Shown piece by piece: positions 11,064 to 22,566 of a DNA stretch of 64,000 bases. The notes beneath the pieces are model-generated. The model was not told where the DNA came from and did no database searches. It saw only the letters and a list, made by a program, of their open reading frames with translations. The DNA lies in the NCBI GenBank assembly GCA_035610835.1, contig CM069442.1, positions 65,064,654-65,128,653 on the forward strand, in the 5' to 3' direction. Position 1 is the stretch's first letter. Each line of letters starts with the position of its first letter. This DNA is from Ophiura sarsii. Its lineage: Eukaryota; Echinodermata; Ophiuroidea; Amphilepidida; Ophiuridae. The translations under genes were made by a program, and so were the position numbers.

Positions 11064-12027
11064 CGTAAAACGGGGTGAATCGGGACACTGGGGTGAATCG
11101 GGACAAAACACACAAAAAGTTGTTTAATAATTATTTTTTCAAACCTAATTGATTCTTTTGACTTTTTATCGCCCTGGGATGGAAAAGTGGACTATCAGCG
11201 TTAGAATGATGGCTTTGCAGATGTGATACTGGAAATCTGGAGCCCAGGTTACCAAAATGAAAATGTCCTTCAATGGTTCGTAAAAAAAGATGCGGTCAAA
11301 CCTTTCTCTCTCCCAGTGGAACCATTGAGGAAATAAGCTGGGAATGCACAGGGACCTGGCAAAATATGTCCTACAAGTGTGGTTAAAGTGAAAATTTGAT
11401 TAGTCCAAAGAAATGATTAATTTGGTAGATTTTTTTTTTTTTCAGATTTGAGATTTTGAAAACGGGGTGAATAGGGACACGATGCTGTGTCAATACAAGC
11501 CAGAACTTAGATCAAAACCTTACAAAAAATGTGACCAAAACTTGTTTAAAGTCCCCATCCATCCATTTGTGGGGATAAAGGGGACACAAATTAATTAAGA
11601 CCTTAATTTTGTAGATTTGTGTGATTTTCAGATTTGAGAGTTTGAAATTGGGGTGAATCGGGACAATATTTGCCACATCAATACAAGCCAGAACTTGGAT
11701 CAAAACCTTACAAGAAATGTGACTAAAACTTGTTTAAAGTCCCCATCTACCCATTTGTGGGATAAAGGGGACAAAAATTAATTTAAACCTTCATCAAACA
11801 CGATTTCCCCTGCTGTCCCGATTCACCCCAAACTCGGGGTGAATCGGGACAGTCACTTTAAAAAAAAAAAAGGGGTGAAGCACTTTTAATACACTAAATT
11901 TAACATTACCAGCATGTAGATCTTATGTGTGGACATAAAATGTACCAATGACTGTGGCAAATGAGGCTACAGAAAAAAAACACAATCAAAACCATGCTCA
12001 ATCTGTCCCGATTCACCCCGTTTTACG
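11064..12027. mobile_element. Nested DNA element with GTAC target duplication
   Basis: Inverted termini CGTAAAACGGGGTGAATCGG and its complement are flanked on both sides by GTAC (11060-11063 and 12028-12031). The M48 copy at 48105-48515 has a single GTAC at the homologous place (about 48315), which supports a 4-bp target-site duplication. The interior has a direct repeat of roughly 185 bp containing 'ggggtgaatcggga', 'acaagccagaactt' and 'ttgtttaaagtccccat'. No transposase is seen. Confidence 0.85.
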
Positions 12028-12175
12028 GTACTGCAGGGGGATACTGTCGGACGTAAAATGCGGCGTTGCGGCTCTACGAGCCGGCATTTTTGAATCGACG
12101 TTTACTTGTACAAATAGGGCTATTTTTTCTTAATCCTTATAGGTGTAAGTGACATGTAATACAATTATAAAAATA

Positions 12176-13432
12176 GTGTGCTGTTGTTTGGTTTGTTCAT
12201 GGGTATTGCGAGTGCTGTTACAGCTGTATGTAGGGGAGTGTGTGTGAGGGGTGGGGGCAGGGGTGGATCTTTACTTTTTTTGGCACTAGCCAGTGGGACT
12301 GGTAACTTGAGAAAGTTACCAGTCCGTAAGAGAATTTACCTGCCCCATCTATTGACTTGGAAATCTGAAAAACACATAACATAACACATGCATTGAAACG
12401 AGAAGCGAACAATGAGGAAATCATAACAAATTGTCATGTAAATAAAGAAATCCGCATGCGCAGTTCGCTATTTTGGGGGTATCGTTATTGCAAATATTTT
12501 ACCGGGAGGGATATGGGCATTGCTTCTTTACGACGACTCAGCTGTTTACGCTGGTTCCCTGCACGCTGTCCACTCGTCACGGGTACGTTGGTGGCTGGTG
12601 CGTGGTGTCATTGAGGCAGGGTACCAGCAATCAGCTGTTACGCTGCATGTACAGTGTACGTACAGTACGTTTGACTGGAGAAGATGGCGTGCATGGTCAT
12701 TGCAATGGGCGGGGGTTTCCAATTCTCAAACTCGGCAAACTTTAATGTTTGGTTGCGGTGGGTTTATTCTTCGTGCGTGTAAGTGTGTGTGTGTGGTGTT
12801 TTATTTTTTATTTTAAGCTTACTGCTTACAGCTACTCATTCGACAATAGAATCAACACTTCAGTTGGTTAAAAATGTTACCCGCCAGCGGGACGGGTACT
12901 TTTGAGAATCTACCCGTCCGACACCAAAGTTACCCGCCGCTGGCGGGCGGACCGGTGCTATGGGGTGGGGGGGGGGGGGGGGGTTGTATGGTGTCAGTCA
13001 TCAGGTGGTCACGTAAATGTACCATATTTTGTGTGCAATATATTTCGGGGAGGGAGGGGGTAGTGTGTATGGTGGGGGTGTGTATGGTGGGGGTGTGTAG
13101 GTGGGGTGTGTTGGGTATGTATGGTGTCAGTCAGGTGATCACGTAAATGTATCATGTTTTATGTGCAATATCTTTTTGGGGAGGGAAAGGGGAGAGGGGG
13201 TAGTGTGTATGTGGTGTGGGGGTGAGTTGGGGGTGTGTTTGAGGGGGTGTGGCGTCGGGCTGTGTGTTTCTCTCAGTGCTGCTTTTGTGTATTTTATCAT
13301 GTAATATGTATGTATAATTCTTATTTTACTGCTGGTTTTTGTTCAACATATTTTTATCTAATGTATACATATTGTACAGCGCATTGGTCTTTTGGAAATG
13401 CGCTATATAAATCCTTATAATAATAATAATAA
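12176..13432 (+). mobile_element. Second nested insertion with retroposon-like tail
   Basis: It interrupts the M48 copy between 'aaaaata' and 'ctaatccc'. The 3' end reads 'gcgctatataaat' followed by (AAT)n, typical of 3' tails of LINE/SINE retroposons in invertebrates. The interior holds GT-rich minisatellite (13050-13240) and a self-complementary ACCCGCC/GGCGGGT patch (12880-12950). I see no protein-coding domain. Confidence 0.55.
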
Positions 13433-13501
13433 TAATACTAATCCCAGTTTTTATCATAATTGAGGGCGCAGCCTCCAACACATCTCTTAGTGCCCCTTTA
13501 A

Positions 13502-14215
13502 TAAATAACTCTCTATTCATAACTGAGCACCAGCAGCGAAATAATAATATTGCGCCATAATTATCCCATAATAATCGCAGACGTGCTAGGCATGAGCATT
13601 TAACATGTTTTGATGTTGATTCAATATAATTTTCAGATGTTTCACGATCGGTCAAACATACGTTACGCAGCAGAATCAAGGTTTCTCTATTTAACACATT
13701 TGCATCCCAGCTATCATCGCCGCGCCAGCTTCGGAAAATAGTATAAGCAGCTAAAGAAAAGACGATGATTTCCACTCGATAGAATTCCACCACGTTGTTA
13801 TCCCATAATAATCACACTTGGACCCCGGTAATTAGTTAGTGTCGGACAGTGTGTGGGAAGACCATCAGCGCAGGGAACCAGCGTAAATGTCTGCTCGCGA
13901 AATTGTATAAAGTTGCCGTTCTATTTGCAAATCCACTAAATTCAGTTATTAACACGACGAATGTCGCAGATTTTACAAAACTCTATAATTTGTTTTATAT
14001 TATTTAAACCATTTCTCCACAATTGTAACAACATATGTGTTCATATTTTCATATCCAGATCTAATATACATTTTAAAGCCATCTGGGTACAAATACTGAT
14101 TAAAGATACATGAGAAAGCAATTCATAGACTCTACCAAAAGACCTAAATCTGAATTCAAATGTCAACATCCCAGGTGTCAACATCCCAGGATGTTGACAA
14201 AAATCAAGGACAGAG
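13502..14215. other. Intron sequence, nothing assigned
   Basis: A minus-strand frame crosses 13326-13793, but half of it is the M48 MITE and its microsatellite, and the rest matches no family I know. A stretch near 13866 is complementary to part of the insertion at 12545-12570. Confidence 0.4.
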
Positions 14216-14870
14216 GATAAAGGACAAGCAAACAACCTTTATTCTTGGCCTAAAACACCCAAGGGTAGCGAAACTGTTGTAGATTAGATCCCATCGAAAT
14301 TATCAGCATCACTCACGATATCAATTGATTCAACCAAATATCCATCTAGCCCCATCATTTAACCCGTTTCCCATAAATTATTACCATTCAGGGCTCTTAC
14401 GTACCCCTGCATCTATTGAAATAATTCATTTTTTCATTTTTTTCTCAGCATTTCTCTTTCTTAATTAGAACCCTAATCCCCGCGGCTATGTTTTGTGCGT
14501 ATCGGGGGAGGGGAAAAGTACTATTTTTTTACCCGAAAAATCACCCAGCACCCCGGGATTCGATCGCGGGACCATCCGCACCAAAGTCAGTCCCTCTACC
14601 GACTGAGCTAAACTCCCAGCGCATATGCAGGCAGCAACTTCCTGCCCACATATCCCTGTGGTAGGTGACGTCATCAAGGCAATGCAGCAACACCTGCGTG
14701 GAGATAGTTTCTGGCTGTGAGTTGTTGTAAGATTCGGTAGGGTTAGGGTTATTAATTAATAAACTTTAAAAAACAGAGTACAGGACAAGCAAACAACCTT
14801 TTTCCTTGGCCTAAAAAACCCAAGGTTAATGGAACTATATTGTATAAGCAGTAAAAACCAGATAGTCACT
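14216..14870. repeat. Direct repeats flanking a SINE-like element
   Basis: 'ggacaagcaaacaacctt' followed by 'cttggcctaaaa' occurs at 14222 and again at 14783, on either side of the tRNA-like sequence at 14550-14617. Each is about 55 bp with modest divergence. Confidence 0.6.
14550..14617 (-). repeat. tRNA-derived SINE head (pseudo-tRNA)
   Basis: The reverse strand shows a pol III A-box-like TAGCTCAGTCGG and a B-box-like GATCGAATCCC at tRNA spacing. The acceptor stem does not pair and no proper anticodon arm forms, so this is a SINE-type relic and not a tRNA gene. Its SINE body probably continues towards 14470. Confidence 0.55.
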
Positions 14871-15734
14871 CAAGGGTAACAGAACCATTGTAAATCAGTG
14901 ACAGTTAACTGTCACTGTGTTAACATGGTAAACCGGATAATCTGTGGCGGCCTTGACATTTAGGGATTTGGAATATTCATATGGAATCACTAAGAAGCCA
15001 TGTTCTAAAACATTTTACTTCAAGTTGTACCAGGGATACATTTATTCTAACATTGTCTCTTGATTGGTGCAATAAATGATGTTTATATATGGGGTTAATT
15101 ATTTTATCTCTTTAAATGTATTTTTAGCCCATTATTTTTATATGGGTAGACCATTGTTATATTTTTTGAAGAACAATAATTTTAGTGTATTTTGATTTAA
15201 GAGTGAATAAATAAATAAATAACAAAAGAAATAGGAGAATTGCATTTTAACATTGTTGATTCATCCATTTCACTGGTTAAAATTCCTGAGGGTGAATAAC
15301 CAAATAATGGCAGTGAAACACTAAATAGAATTCCCAACCTTTTTCACTATCAAGCAAAATTTTCAAGTGTGAAAATAAAAGGCGAAGGGTATAGTTCACC
15401 TTTTGTACATGTATAGGGTTAGTGAAATTACTGATGATATGGTCAGTAGCGTATCTGAGGTATTTTTCTTGGTAGACTTTTTCCCTGTGGATTTTACATT
15501 ACCATTGCTGCCGCCCATCTCGTCAGAAATTTGAGGTGGGGGCTGTTTTTCCCGGCTATGAGCTTGCCCCCCTTACCCCCTGGGAGATACGATACGTGGT
15601 ATGGTACCATTAAATGAAGTAATAGCTTTGAAAGTATCCTATAGCAAATTAAAAAATAAACTGATACTGTTATTATACCAATAAAATAATTTATTTGATT
15701 TCGACGCATGTAAATTCGACCATTGGATAATCCG

Positions 15735-16140
15735 AATCAGATAAAAGGTTCTTTAATCTGAAAAAAGGGTTCTTTATTACAAAGGTTCTCTATTCCGAAA
15801 ATAAAATAGGTTCTAAAGTCCAACGGTTCTATAGTCAGGAAATGATATAGGTTCTATAATCCAAAAAATTTTAAATGGTAAAAAAGGTTCTCTAGTCCGA
15901 AATAGAAAAGGTTCTATAGTACGAATATTAAAAAGGTATCCGAATATTCTGAAAGGTTCTATAGTCCGAAAACTGGAAAAGAGTTCTCTAATCTGAAAGT
16001 TAAAAAAGGTTTTCTAGTCTGAATTGAAGCAAAAAGGTTCTATAGTTTTAATTTTCAAAAGGGTTCTCTAGTCCGTAAGGGTTTCACTGTTCTTTAATCC
16101 GAATCAGAGAAAATATTCTATAATCTGAAATTTGAAATAG
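15735..16140 (+). repeat. Degenerate minisatellite
   Basis: About a dozen imperfect units of roughly 30 bp centred on 'aggttctatagtccgaaa'. An inverted unit ('ggattagagaaccttttt') near 16582 suggests it is part of a larger foldback. Confidence 0.75.
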
Positions 16141-16277
16141 CATACCTCTCAGTACGCCCTTTAGAGATAACGGGAAAGCTAATTTTGGAAACATTGCCTC
16201 TTTTATAAAGAAGCTATGTAAAATAACAATTGAATCAGAAAGTGTTAATATTTTAAAAGTGCATTCACTACTACTTA

Positions 16278-16450
16278 CTACTTATGTCGTTCTCGAACGG
16301 TCCTCGTGATGGCTCGCCAAACTACTCTGTCCCTCATGCATGCTTTCATCTCCTCATCCTTCAGTCCTGTGTCTTTCGCCAAGACGTCCAAGTATGTTAA
16401 GGCTGGGCGTCCGACAGATATATGTCTATGCTTGGGTTTCCATAGCAGAA
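16278..16450 (-). pseudogene. LINE ORF2 extreme C-terminus
   Basis: On the minus strand an open run of about 56 codons ends at a TAG (16278-16280). It contains GRPALTYLDVLAKDTGL and MKACMRDRVVW, the C-terminal tail pattern of some non-LTR retrotransposon polyproteins. It is followed by an (AGTA)-type tail. The rest of the element is absent, which fits severe 5' truncation. Confidence 0.65.
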
Positions 16451-16494
16451 GGTCAGCCGGGCTGGTAGCATGTAAAAGTTAATTACCAGCCCGA

Positions 16495-17290
16495 CTGTAA
16501 ACACTTACCAGCCAAAAGTAATCTTCATTTACCAACAGCAAAATTCTTACCGGCAAGTGCATTCAAATTCAAAATAATTTGTCGGATTAGAGAACCTTTT
16601 TACCCATTCAAACTAAAGAACAGGGTAAGCGAGGGGGTATCAACAAGTTTTTGAAATCACCGTGAAGGAGCTATTTCGATGAAATATTGTCAGTGTAATC
16701 ACTGGTCCTTAAAACATTATGTAAACTCACATACACTACAACGAATGGGGTTCCAACTACATTAAGCACACGGAGACCATATTAAGTTCTGTTATCTTTA
16801 ATCATCATTCTGACACTCGTTCCCTGTCGGTTAGACGGAGTTGTCCATTTGATGGGGAGGATACTCGGTGAGCCAGTACTCGACTTCACAGCCAAGATAC
16901 AACTCTTTGTCTTTAACTAGTGGTCTGGTCGAAGACCAAGACCGTAGACACAACTCCTTCTCCGACTACCGCTCGACTCTATGTCTCTCTCAACTCAACT
17001 CTCTCTCTGGCTAACTTCTCTACAAGTCACAGCGGCCACGTAGGCAGTGTGGATGAGGGACGTGATTGGTCCTTGGTATGTGACATCACTTTGGTGTGCC
17101 AAATACCAATGATCAACACTGCCCTCATCCAGGCTACTCACTGCCTTACAAACTTACCAGCCAAAAGTAATCTTCATTTACCAACAGCAAAATTCTTACC
17201 GGCAAGCCGGGCGTGTATATTTGAAAAGTTACCCGCCCGACGCAAAAGTTACCCGCCACGGGCGTGCGGGCGGGTACTAAGTACAGCCCT
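16495..17290. repeat. Direct repeat pair and GC-rich palindromic ends
   Basis: A 55-bp block beginning 'cttaccagccaaaagtaatc' and ending 'cttaccggcaag' occurs at about 16503 and again at about 17153. The second copy continues into 'acccgcccgacgcaaaag', which resembles 12880-12950. They may be the ends of one element or two copies of a short family. Confidence 0.6.
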
Positions 17291-17700
17291 GCTAATAACC
17301 ATGCCAATATGACATTTAACCCCAATTTGTCAACACTTTAAACTACACTTATTGCTCTTTAGAGCTCTCATATGAAAAGTCAAACTTCAATCTCAACCAA
17401 ACTTGGTGACAATAATCTTTGGGTAAGGGACCTGAGATGATACATGGGGTGTACCAAGGATTGACCTGTGATGACCCCTACTGTACATAATCTTAGACCC
17501 ATTTTGTCAACTTTAATTAGGGCCCTCTCTCTCATTATGAAATCTCAACTAAACTTGGTGACAATAATATTTGGGCAAGCGGATTTGAGATGACTCATGG
17601 GGTGTACCTTGATTGACCTCTGACTCCTATGTGAAATTTGACAACACTTAGGTGAATCTCCCAGCCAGGGATTCGCAAGTGCAGTATTTTGTTTTACTTT
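16628..17700 (+). repeat. Decayed relative of the 425-1039 foldback
   Basis: Starts 'gagggggtatcaacaagttt', and after the interruption by the previous feature resumes at 17300 with 'tgtcaacactttaaact' and 'cttggtgacaataat', the loop sequence of the 425-1039 element. It ends with 'agccagggattcgcaagt', also found at the end of the DR1-bearing repeat at 49877. Confidence 0.55.
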
Positions 17701-18717
17701 TGTTTTCTCTATTGGTAAATAGTCTGTAACTTAAAAACTAGAAGTTTCATTTAGATTTATTTCCACCTGCTTTTTAAATGATGGGCAATTAGGCTAAGTA
17801 AAATAAATAACTTGTTGATCGTCCGGACTTTTAAAAAAAAAATCAGTGAGGGAGGCCCTTATTATTTGTAATGTTATTTTTGTTACTATTCATTTATGTG
17901 TAAACATTTCAACTGTTGAAGCTTTGTCCTCACACTGTAACAATGGAGAGACCCTCATTATGTTTTGTTATTTTCTCATTTCCCTATCCCTAGCTTGGAG
18001 AAATAGTGTTCAATGTGCTTATAATAATTCTGAAACACTTGTGTGCATCTGTTTTCATGACAACATTATATGAAATAAAGTTATGAAGCAAAGAAGAAAA
18101 ATAACAAAAATATTCTGAATTCTCCAAAAATCGGTGAGGGCTGGGATGATCAACATTTATTTTACTTGGCCTTATCAAAATTGAAAACTGCCGATATGTG
18201 ACATTACACCTGATAACTTGATTGGCACAATACATTGAGGGGATAATGGTTTCGGGGGCTCCAGCTCTTCAGATTTTAGCTCAAACTTGCACAAATTAAT
18301 TTCAGTTTAATATTGACTACTCAACCCTCTTCCTCCCCATCCCCTAAAGATTGTTCCAAGACCTGGAAGCCACATCTTCTCCCCCTGGGTTAGAAGGGGT
18401 TTTTTTAAATTTAAAGCAAAATTATGTGATCATTTTCACATGTTACACTTATTTTTCTCTCTCATAATGATGAGGTTTGACTATCAGAAAGACTTTCCTG
18501 CACTCAGGAATCTACTTTGACTGTATTCCCTAAAAAGACAATCACAGAACTTTTACTAAAAAATTATAATGGAAATCTGCTTCCAATCTAGAGAATTTTT
18601 CAACATATTTGTTTCAATTTTCATCATAAATAACTCTGTAGGGGTGTGTTCACTTGATCGCATAGGATGCTAATTTGTACACATGTATGCTCATAAAAAC
18701 TCCCCAAAAACTTTAGT

Positions 18718-19525
18718 CTGATTAATCATTGAACGAACAAGTTCCCACTAGCGTATACACAGTTACAAGATTGCTGTATCATAAGCGCTAGTGCGGGGAT
18801 TTGTGCATAGTTTCATGCTTACGCAGCATACGACACGCCCGGGGTGCTCAGTGGTCATCACAAGGGGGTATCATGCGTGTCCAAGGACTATCAAAAAGTA
18901 CCCTAAATACGTAATCGTGTTAATGTGAAAAAGCACCCCCTAAACAAGTATGGCACGGTATTTTACATACCATAAGCAAGCAATATCTGTATTTCCAATA
19001 CCTAAACAAATACTCAAAATATTTTGATACCCTAAACAAGTACTCAAAATATTTTGAAACCCTAAGCAAGTTATTTGTATAGTTTAAACCTCTTTTCCGC
19101 TTATGACATATTTTTAACCATTTTTTCCATCCCTAATAAGCTAAGAAAATTAAGAAGCAAATGCCGAGCTGATTTATCAAATCACTTGCGGAGGATACAA
19201 TTTGTGAAATATATCTTGCCCATGTATCATGGCTATTTATAATCCTCATAGAGCAAATAAGGACCCTTAATACGAAAGCCAATGATGTCAAAAAGTATAC
19301 CCTTTTTCTTAATTTGGCTTGTTTTGATACCCTATTCACGTTACGTGCCCCAGCTTGAAAACTACCCCAATTACGTGATTTCTTGGACATGCATGATACC
19401 CCTCTCGTAATGACCACTGGGCACCCCAGACAACGCGAGTGTGTATACGCATATGCAGCACATGCAGCACACACTGTTTATGCAGAACGCTAATCTGAAT
19501 TTGTTCGTTCATTTATTAATTAAAC
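18718..19525. mobile_element. Large foldback element(s)
   Basis: Inner arms: 'gggtgctcagtggtcat' and 'gggggtatcatgcgtgtcc' near 18840-18890 are complementary to 'ggacatgcatgatacccc' and 'atgaccactgggcacccc' near 19384-19427. Outer arms: 'ttgaacgaacaagtt' near 18731 mirrors 'aatttgttcgttca' near 19498. The right end lies only about 70 bp before the LDLa1 exon. Confidence 0.65.
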
Positions 19526-19590
19526 TATAGTGTTAGGATGATGGAATAAAATATTCCTTTGTTATTTGATTTTATCATCATTGCTTATAG

Positions 19591-19713
19591 CAAGCTGTGC
19601 AGAAAATGAGTTCCAGTGCTCACACAATGCCAGGTGCATTGCAGCTGAAAACATATGCAATATGGAGGCAGATTGTGGAGATGCAAGTGATGAAATTGAA
19701 TGCCCACTAAATG
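19591..19713 (+). CDS. Exon: LDL-receptor class A domain 1
   Basis: A single 123-nt exon, phase 1 to phase 1, encodes a complete LDLa module. It has six cysteines, NARCIA, ENIC and the calcium-box signature DCGDASDEIEC. Such modules bind calcium and ligands in secreted or cell-surface proteins. The acceptor is 'ttatag' (19585-19590) and the donor is g|gtaagt at 19714. The preceding exon in phase is HYR1 and the next is a1 at 21018. The overlapping minus-strand frame is a shadow. Confidence 0.92.
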
Positions 19714-19844
19714 GTAAGTTTCTAATTCCTCCCCCTTCCCTGTCGGGACTGGGGACCCCTCAATTAAGTGATGAGCAACGCAGGTATCCAGTTTTTGATA
19801 ATTGTGACATAGTACACCCAACAAAATACGTAAGTTTCCCCTAG

Positions 19845-20516
19845 CGTATACTAGAATATTTCCAAAAATATTTGATGGATTTAAATGATTTTCAGCTAGA
19901 AAGATGCACCCAATTGTTAGGCACATTTTGATACCAAATTTGTTGGCCTTGAGACAATGCAACGATAAGAAATTGTACCATTTACCAATTTTTATACAGA
20001 AAAAAAGTGGCACTAAATCTCACTGGCTATGGCTGGTTTTGTCCATAAATTAACAGCCATTTTCTTGGTGGATTTTCGTGCACAGACATGGGAATCTACC
20101 AAACAATTATGTGTGGCATCATTTCAAGAAAATCAATAAGCAGATCATAATTATGTGTGGCAAGTTCATCTGATTATGAGTGACGTGGCAATTTGGTCCG
20201 ATTATGAGTGACATGGCAATTTGGTCTGATTATGTGCGACATGGCAAAATGGTCTGATTATTTGTGACCAAATTGTCATGTCGCACATAATCAGACCAAA
20301 TTGCCATGTCGCTCATAATCGGACCAAATTGCCATGTCTGTTAATTTATCAATTTAGTGCCACTTTTTTCTGTATACAAATTGGTAAATGGCACAATTCT
20401 TATCGTTGCATTGCAAATTTGGTATCAAAAGGTGCCTAACAATTGGGTGCATCTTTCTAGCTGAAAATTATTTAAATCAATCAAATATTTTTGGAAATAT
20501 TCTAGTATATGCTATA
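19845..20516. mobile_element. Foldback element with about 160-bp arms
   Basis: The left arm (19845-20010, with 'agaatatttccaaaaatatt' and 'agatgcacccaattgttagg') is complementary to the right arm (20350-20516). The centre is a second palindrome built from tandem units of about 31 bp, 'gattatgagtgacatggcaa' on one side and complements on the other. It begins about 130 bp after the LDLa1 donor. Confidence 0.85.
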
Positions 20517-21017
20517 AATGCATAAACTGTATCTTTTTCACAGCTAATTATACTGTAAGTAACATCGCCATATTTACAATCATGTTCAAAACTGTTGGGA
20601 CACTTCCTGCATGTCCTGTGGAACGGTGGTCCCTCCCCCTAAACTCAATGTTGGTCCATATAAAAGCATCGTCCAGCAACGGGCTGTGTTATATATATCA
20701 GCCCCAACATTGATTGGGGGGAGGGTGGGGGATGGCAGCTTTACATAAACTAGTTTTGACTATCATACTTTCAACTGACAGCTTTTTACTCATTTTGGAA
20801 GATATTTCATGCGCACGTGTATAGTGTCCCAACAGGTTTTGAACAAGATTGTAGGCATTACATGTAATTTTTAAAATCACCTTGATTTAGGTGAAGAGAA
20901 TCTCCCTGAATGCATGCCAGATGCAAATGTTGACAGCTCTGTGCTGAACCTTTCCAACAAACCCACTCTATAAATTAGCCACACATTAAACTCTCTTTTT
21001 TTGTTCCGTTATAACAG
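20517..21017. other. Intron remainder
   Basis: Weak palindromes are visible ('ccccaacattgattggggg' with complementary words upstream near 20640). No gene is visible, and the acceptor 'ataacag' ends at 21017. Confidence 0.5.
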
Positions 21018-21163
21018 AGGATTGTATGAATGTAGGACAACTTGAAGGGCAGATGACAGGCGATTGTTTTGATGTTGATTACCTTCCCTATCGTTTCTCT
21101 GTTACTGACCCACTCTCATGGAAATTCACAGTGCCATCTGAAAAGCCTCACTACCTGATCTCG
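21018..21163 (+). CDS. Exon a1: start of unrecognised repeated domain, copy 1
   Basis: A 146-nt exon entering in phase 1 and leaving in phase 0 (tcg|gtaagt). The peptide opens with a cysteine pair spaced by 13 residues (DCMNVGQ...TGDCFD) and ends with WKFTVPSEKPHYLIS, a beta-strand-like segment. The same layout is seen in exons a2 (31991) and a3 (47027). I do not recognise the family. With b1 and c1 it makes a domain of about 194 residues between LDLa1 and HYR2. Confidence 0.85.
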
Positions 21164-21727
21164 GTAAGTGTACATGTAACAGTCATTTGGGTGCAGAGGT
21201 TGCCCTTTTGATAAGCATTTGGTGTTGTGCAATCAATTCAAAATACAATGTTGTTGAGAATTCTATACCACTTGTCACATATGATCATAAAAAAATGTCA
21301 TGTCTATCTCAGAGTCAAATTTGAGCAATATCATAGATATATTATTAGTTATAAAATCATGAGGTTTGAACCATATTACGTATTCTCTGGACATTATTCT
21401 CTGGACATTATTATCTATTTTAATTGAACCTACGCAGCTCCTTTGTTTATATATTATTAGTTATATGTACCTTGTCTATTCACCTGACCTTTACAGTTAT
21501 CTCGCTTTTCAAGCTAGTGTTCAAAATTCAGGAGTTTTACTTCTCAAAAATTTGCATCCAAAATTGGGTTTTTTCTCCATAAATATGACACCTCATTCAT
21601 ATAGATTGAGTGGATACTTTCTAAGGGCTCTTGCCCAAACACAAGTAGAGGAAAGCTTGAGGAAAAAGCGGGGAAAGCGTGATACCTTTTTCTATATTGT
21701 TAAAAGGAGTCATAAAGGAATGAAGGA

Positions 21728-21792
21728 TCGGGGATTAACACTTCACTGAATGGATACTTGAAGTACCCATTCAGTGTGTTAATCACCGATCA
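21728..21792. repeat. Short hairpin
   Basis: 'ggggattaacacttcactga' and 'cccattcagtgtgttaatc' are complementary arms around 'tacttgaag'. Confidence 0.7.
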
Positions 21793-21976
21793 TAACACGG
21801 GCTGTGTTCCAACACTATCTCTCTGTGATGTTGCTTCATTAAACCTACACTTGTTGATATTTAGTAAATGTGGTCGTTTTAATTAGCCTGCCTTTGTAAC
21901 TACCTTTGTGGCGCAGTGATATCCTATAGAAAGTAATAGTAAATTAACTGCAAATTTTGTTTTCTGTTGGTCTGGT

Positions 21977-22134
21977 ATCATGGGCCGTATCTTCTTACTA
22001 AACACAGTTTAGCTTAAAACCATGACTAATTAAACTTGTGTTTTAATTAAACACAAGTTTATCTTTTAAATGATGTATCGCCTGTTTCGCTTAAAACCCT
22101 GTTTAAATATATACAAGAATACGGGCCCTTAAGA
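21977..22134. mobile_element. Short MITE with GGGCCGTAT-type ends
   Basis: The left end 'tgggccgtatcttcttacta' mirrors the right end 'tacaagaatacgggccc', with inner palindrome 'acttgtgttttaattaaacacaagt'. About 155 bp and non-coding. Confidence 0.7.
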
Positions 22135-22446
22135 TATACACTATTATGAATGAGGTCTCAAATTGCTGGGAAGAAATTTGCTTGTGTAATGTAGCTAAGA
22201 TTTTTAATACTGATTATTGATAAACTAACCTTAATAATCACCAGGTCAGGAACTTTTTTTGTTAGGTGTTTAGTCATCACAGGTCACAAGTTTAAATTGT
22301 CACATGCAGTCTATTAACAAATTGTGCACATTTGTTGTTGTTGTTGTTTTTGGTTGTTGTTTTTGGTTGTATTTTATTCTCAAAAATTGAACCATGTTAT
22401 TTGTATGAACACAAATATTTCTTTCCCTTTCTATTTTCCAATACAG

Positions 22447-22566
22447 CTTGACATAAATTTTGACCTGCTATCCACCGGTTTCCAACTCATTTCTGCCGGA
22501 CCTGCGTCTGTATTTAATGTGACAATAACAACTTCTGAATCAGCCCAGACGCTCATGTATTTTGTG
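22447..22566 (+). CDS. Exon b1: middle of unrecognised repeated domain, copy 1
   Basis: A 120-nt exon with phase-0 introns on both sides (acceptor 'aatacag', donor gtg|gtgaga). It encodes 40 residues, LDINFDLLSTG...FNVTITTSES...LMYFV, with alternating hydrophobic residues and an N-glycosylation sequon (NVT). Size and phase match b2 (123 nt) and b3 (132 nt). It follows a1 and precedes c1. Confidence 0.83.

Larger units (their letters stand above)
11025..13501 (-). mobile_element. TTAA-type MITE (family M48), reverse copy split by two insertions
   Basis: Segments 11028-11063, 12028-12175 and 13433-13501 are, in reverse order and orientation, collinear with the intact element at 48105-48515. 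Shared landmarks are 'atatggttcgcgttatgtat', 'ttcttaatccttataggtgt' and 'cctccaacacatctcttag'. Two insertions (11064-12027 and 12176-13432) separate them. The left terminus is degraded, so its boundary is approximate. Confidence 0.75.

Noticed and set aside
13326..13793. 155-codon minus-strand open frame
   Set aside because: Its N-terminal part matches nothing I know, and the C-terminal part is the M48 MITE end plus an (AAT)n microsatellite translated as poly-Ile. No splice or promoter support.
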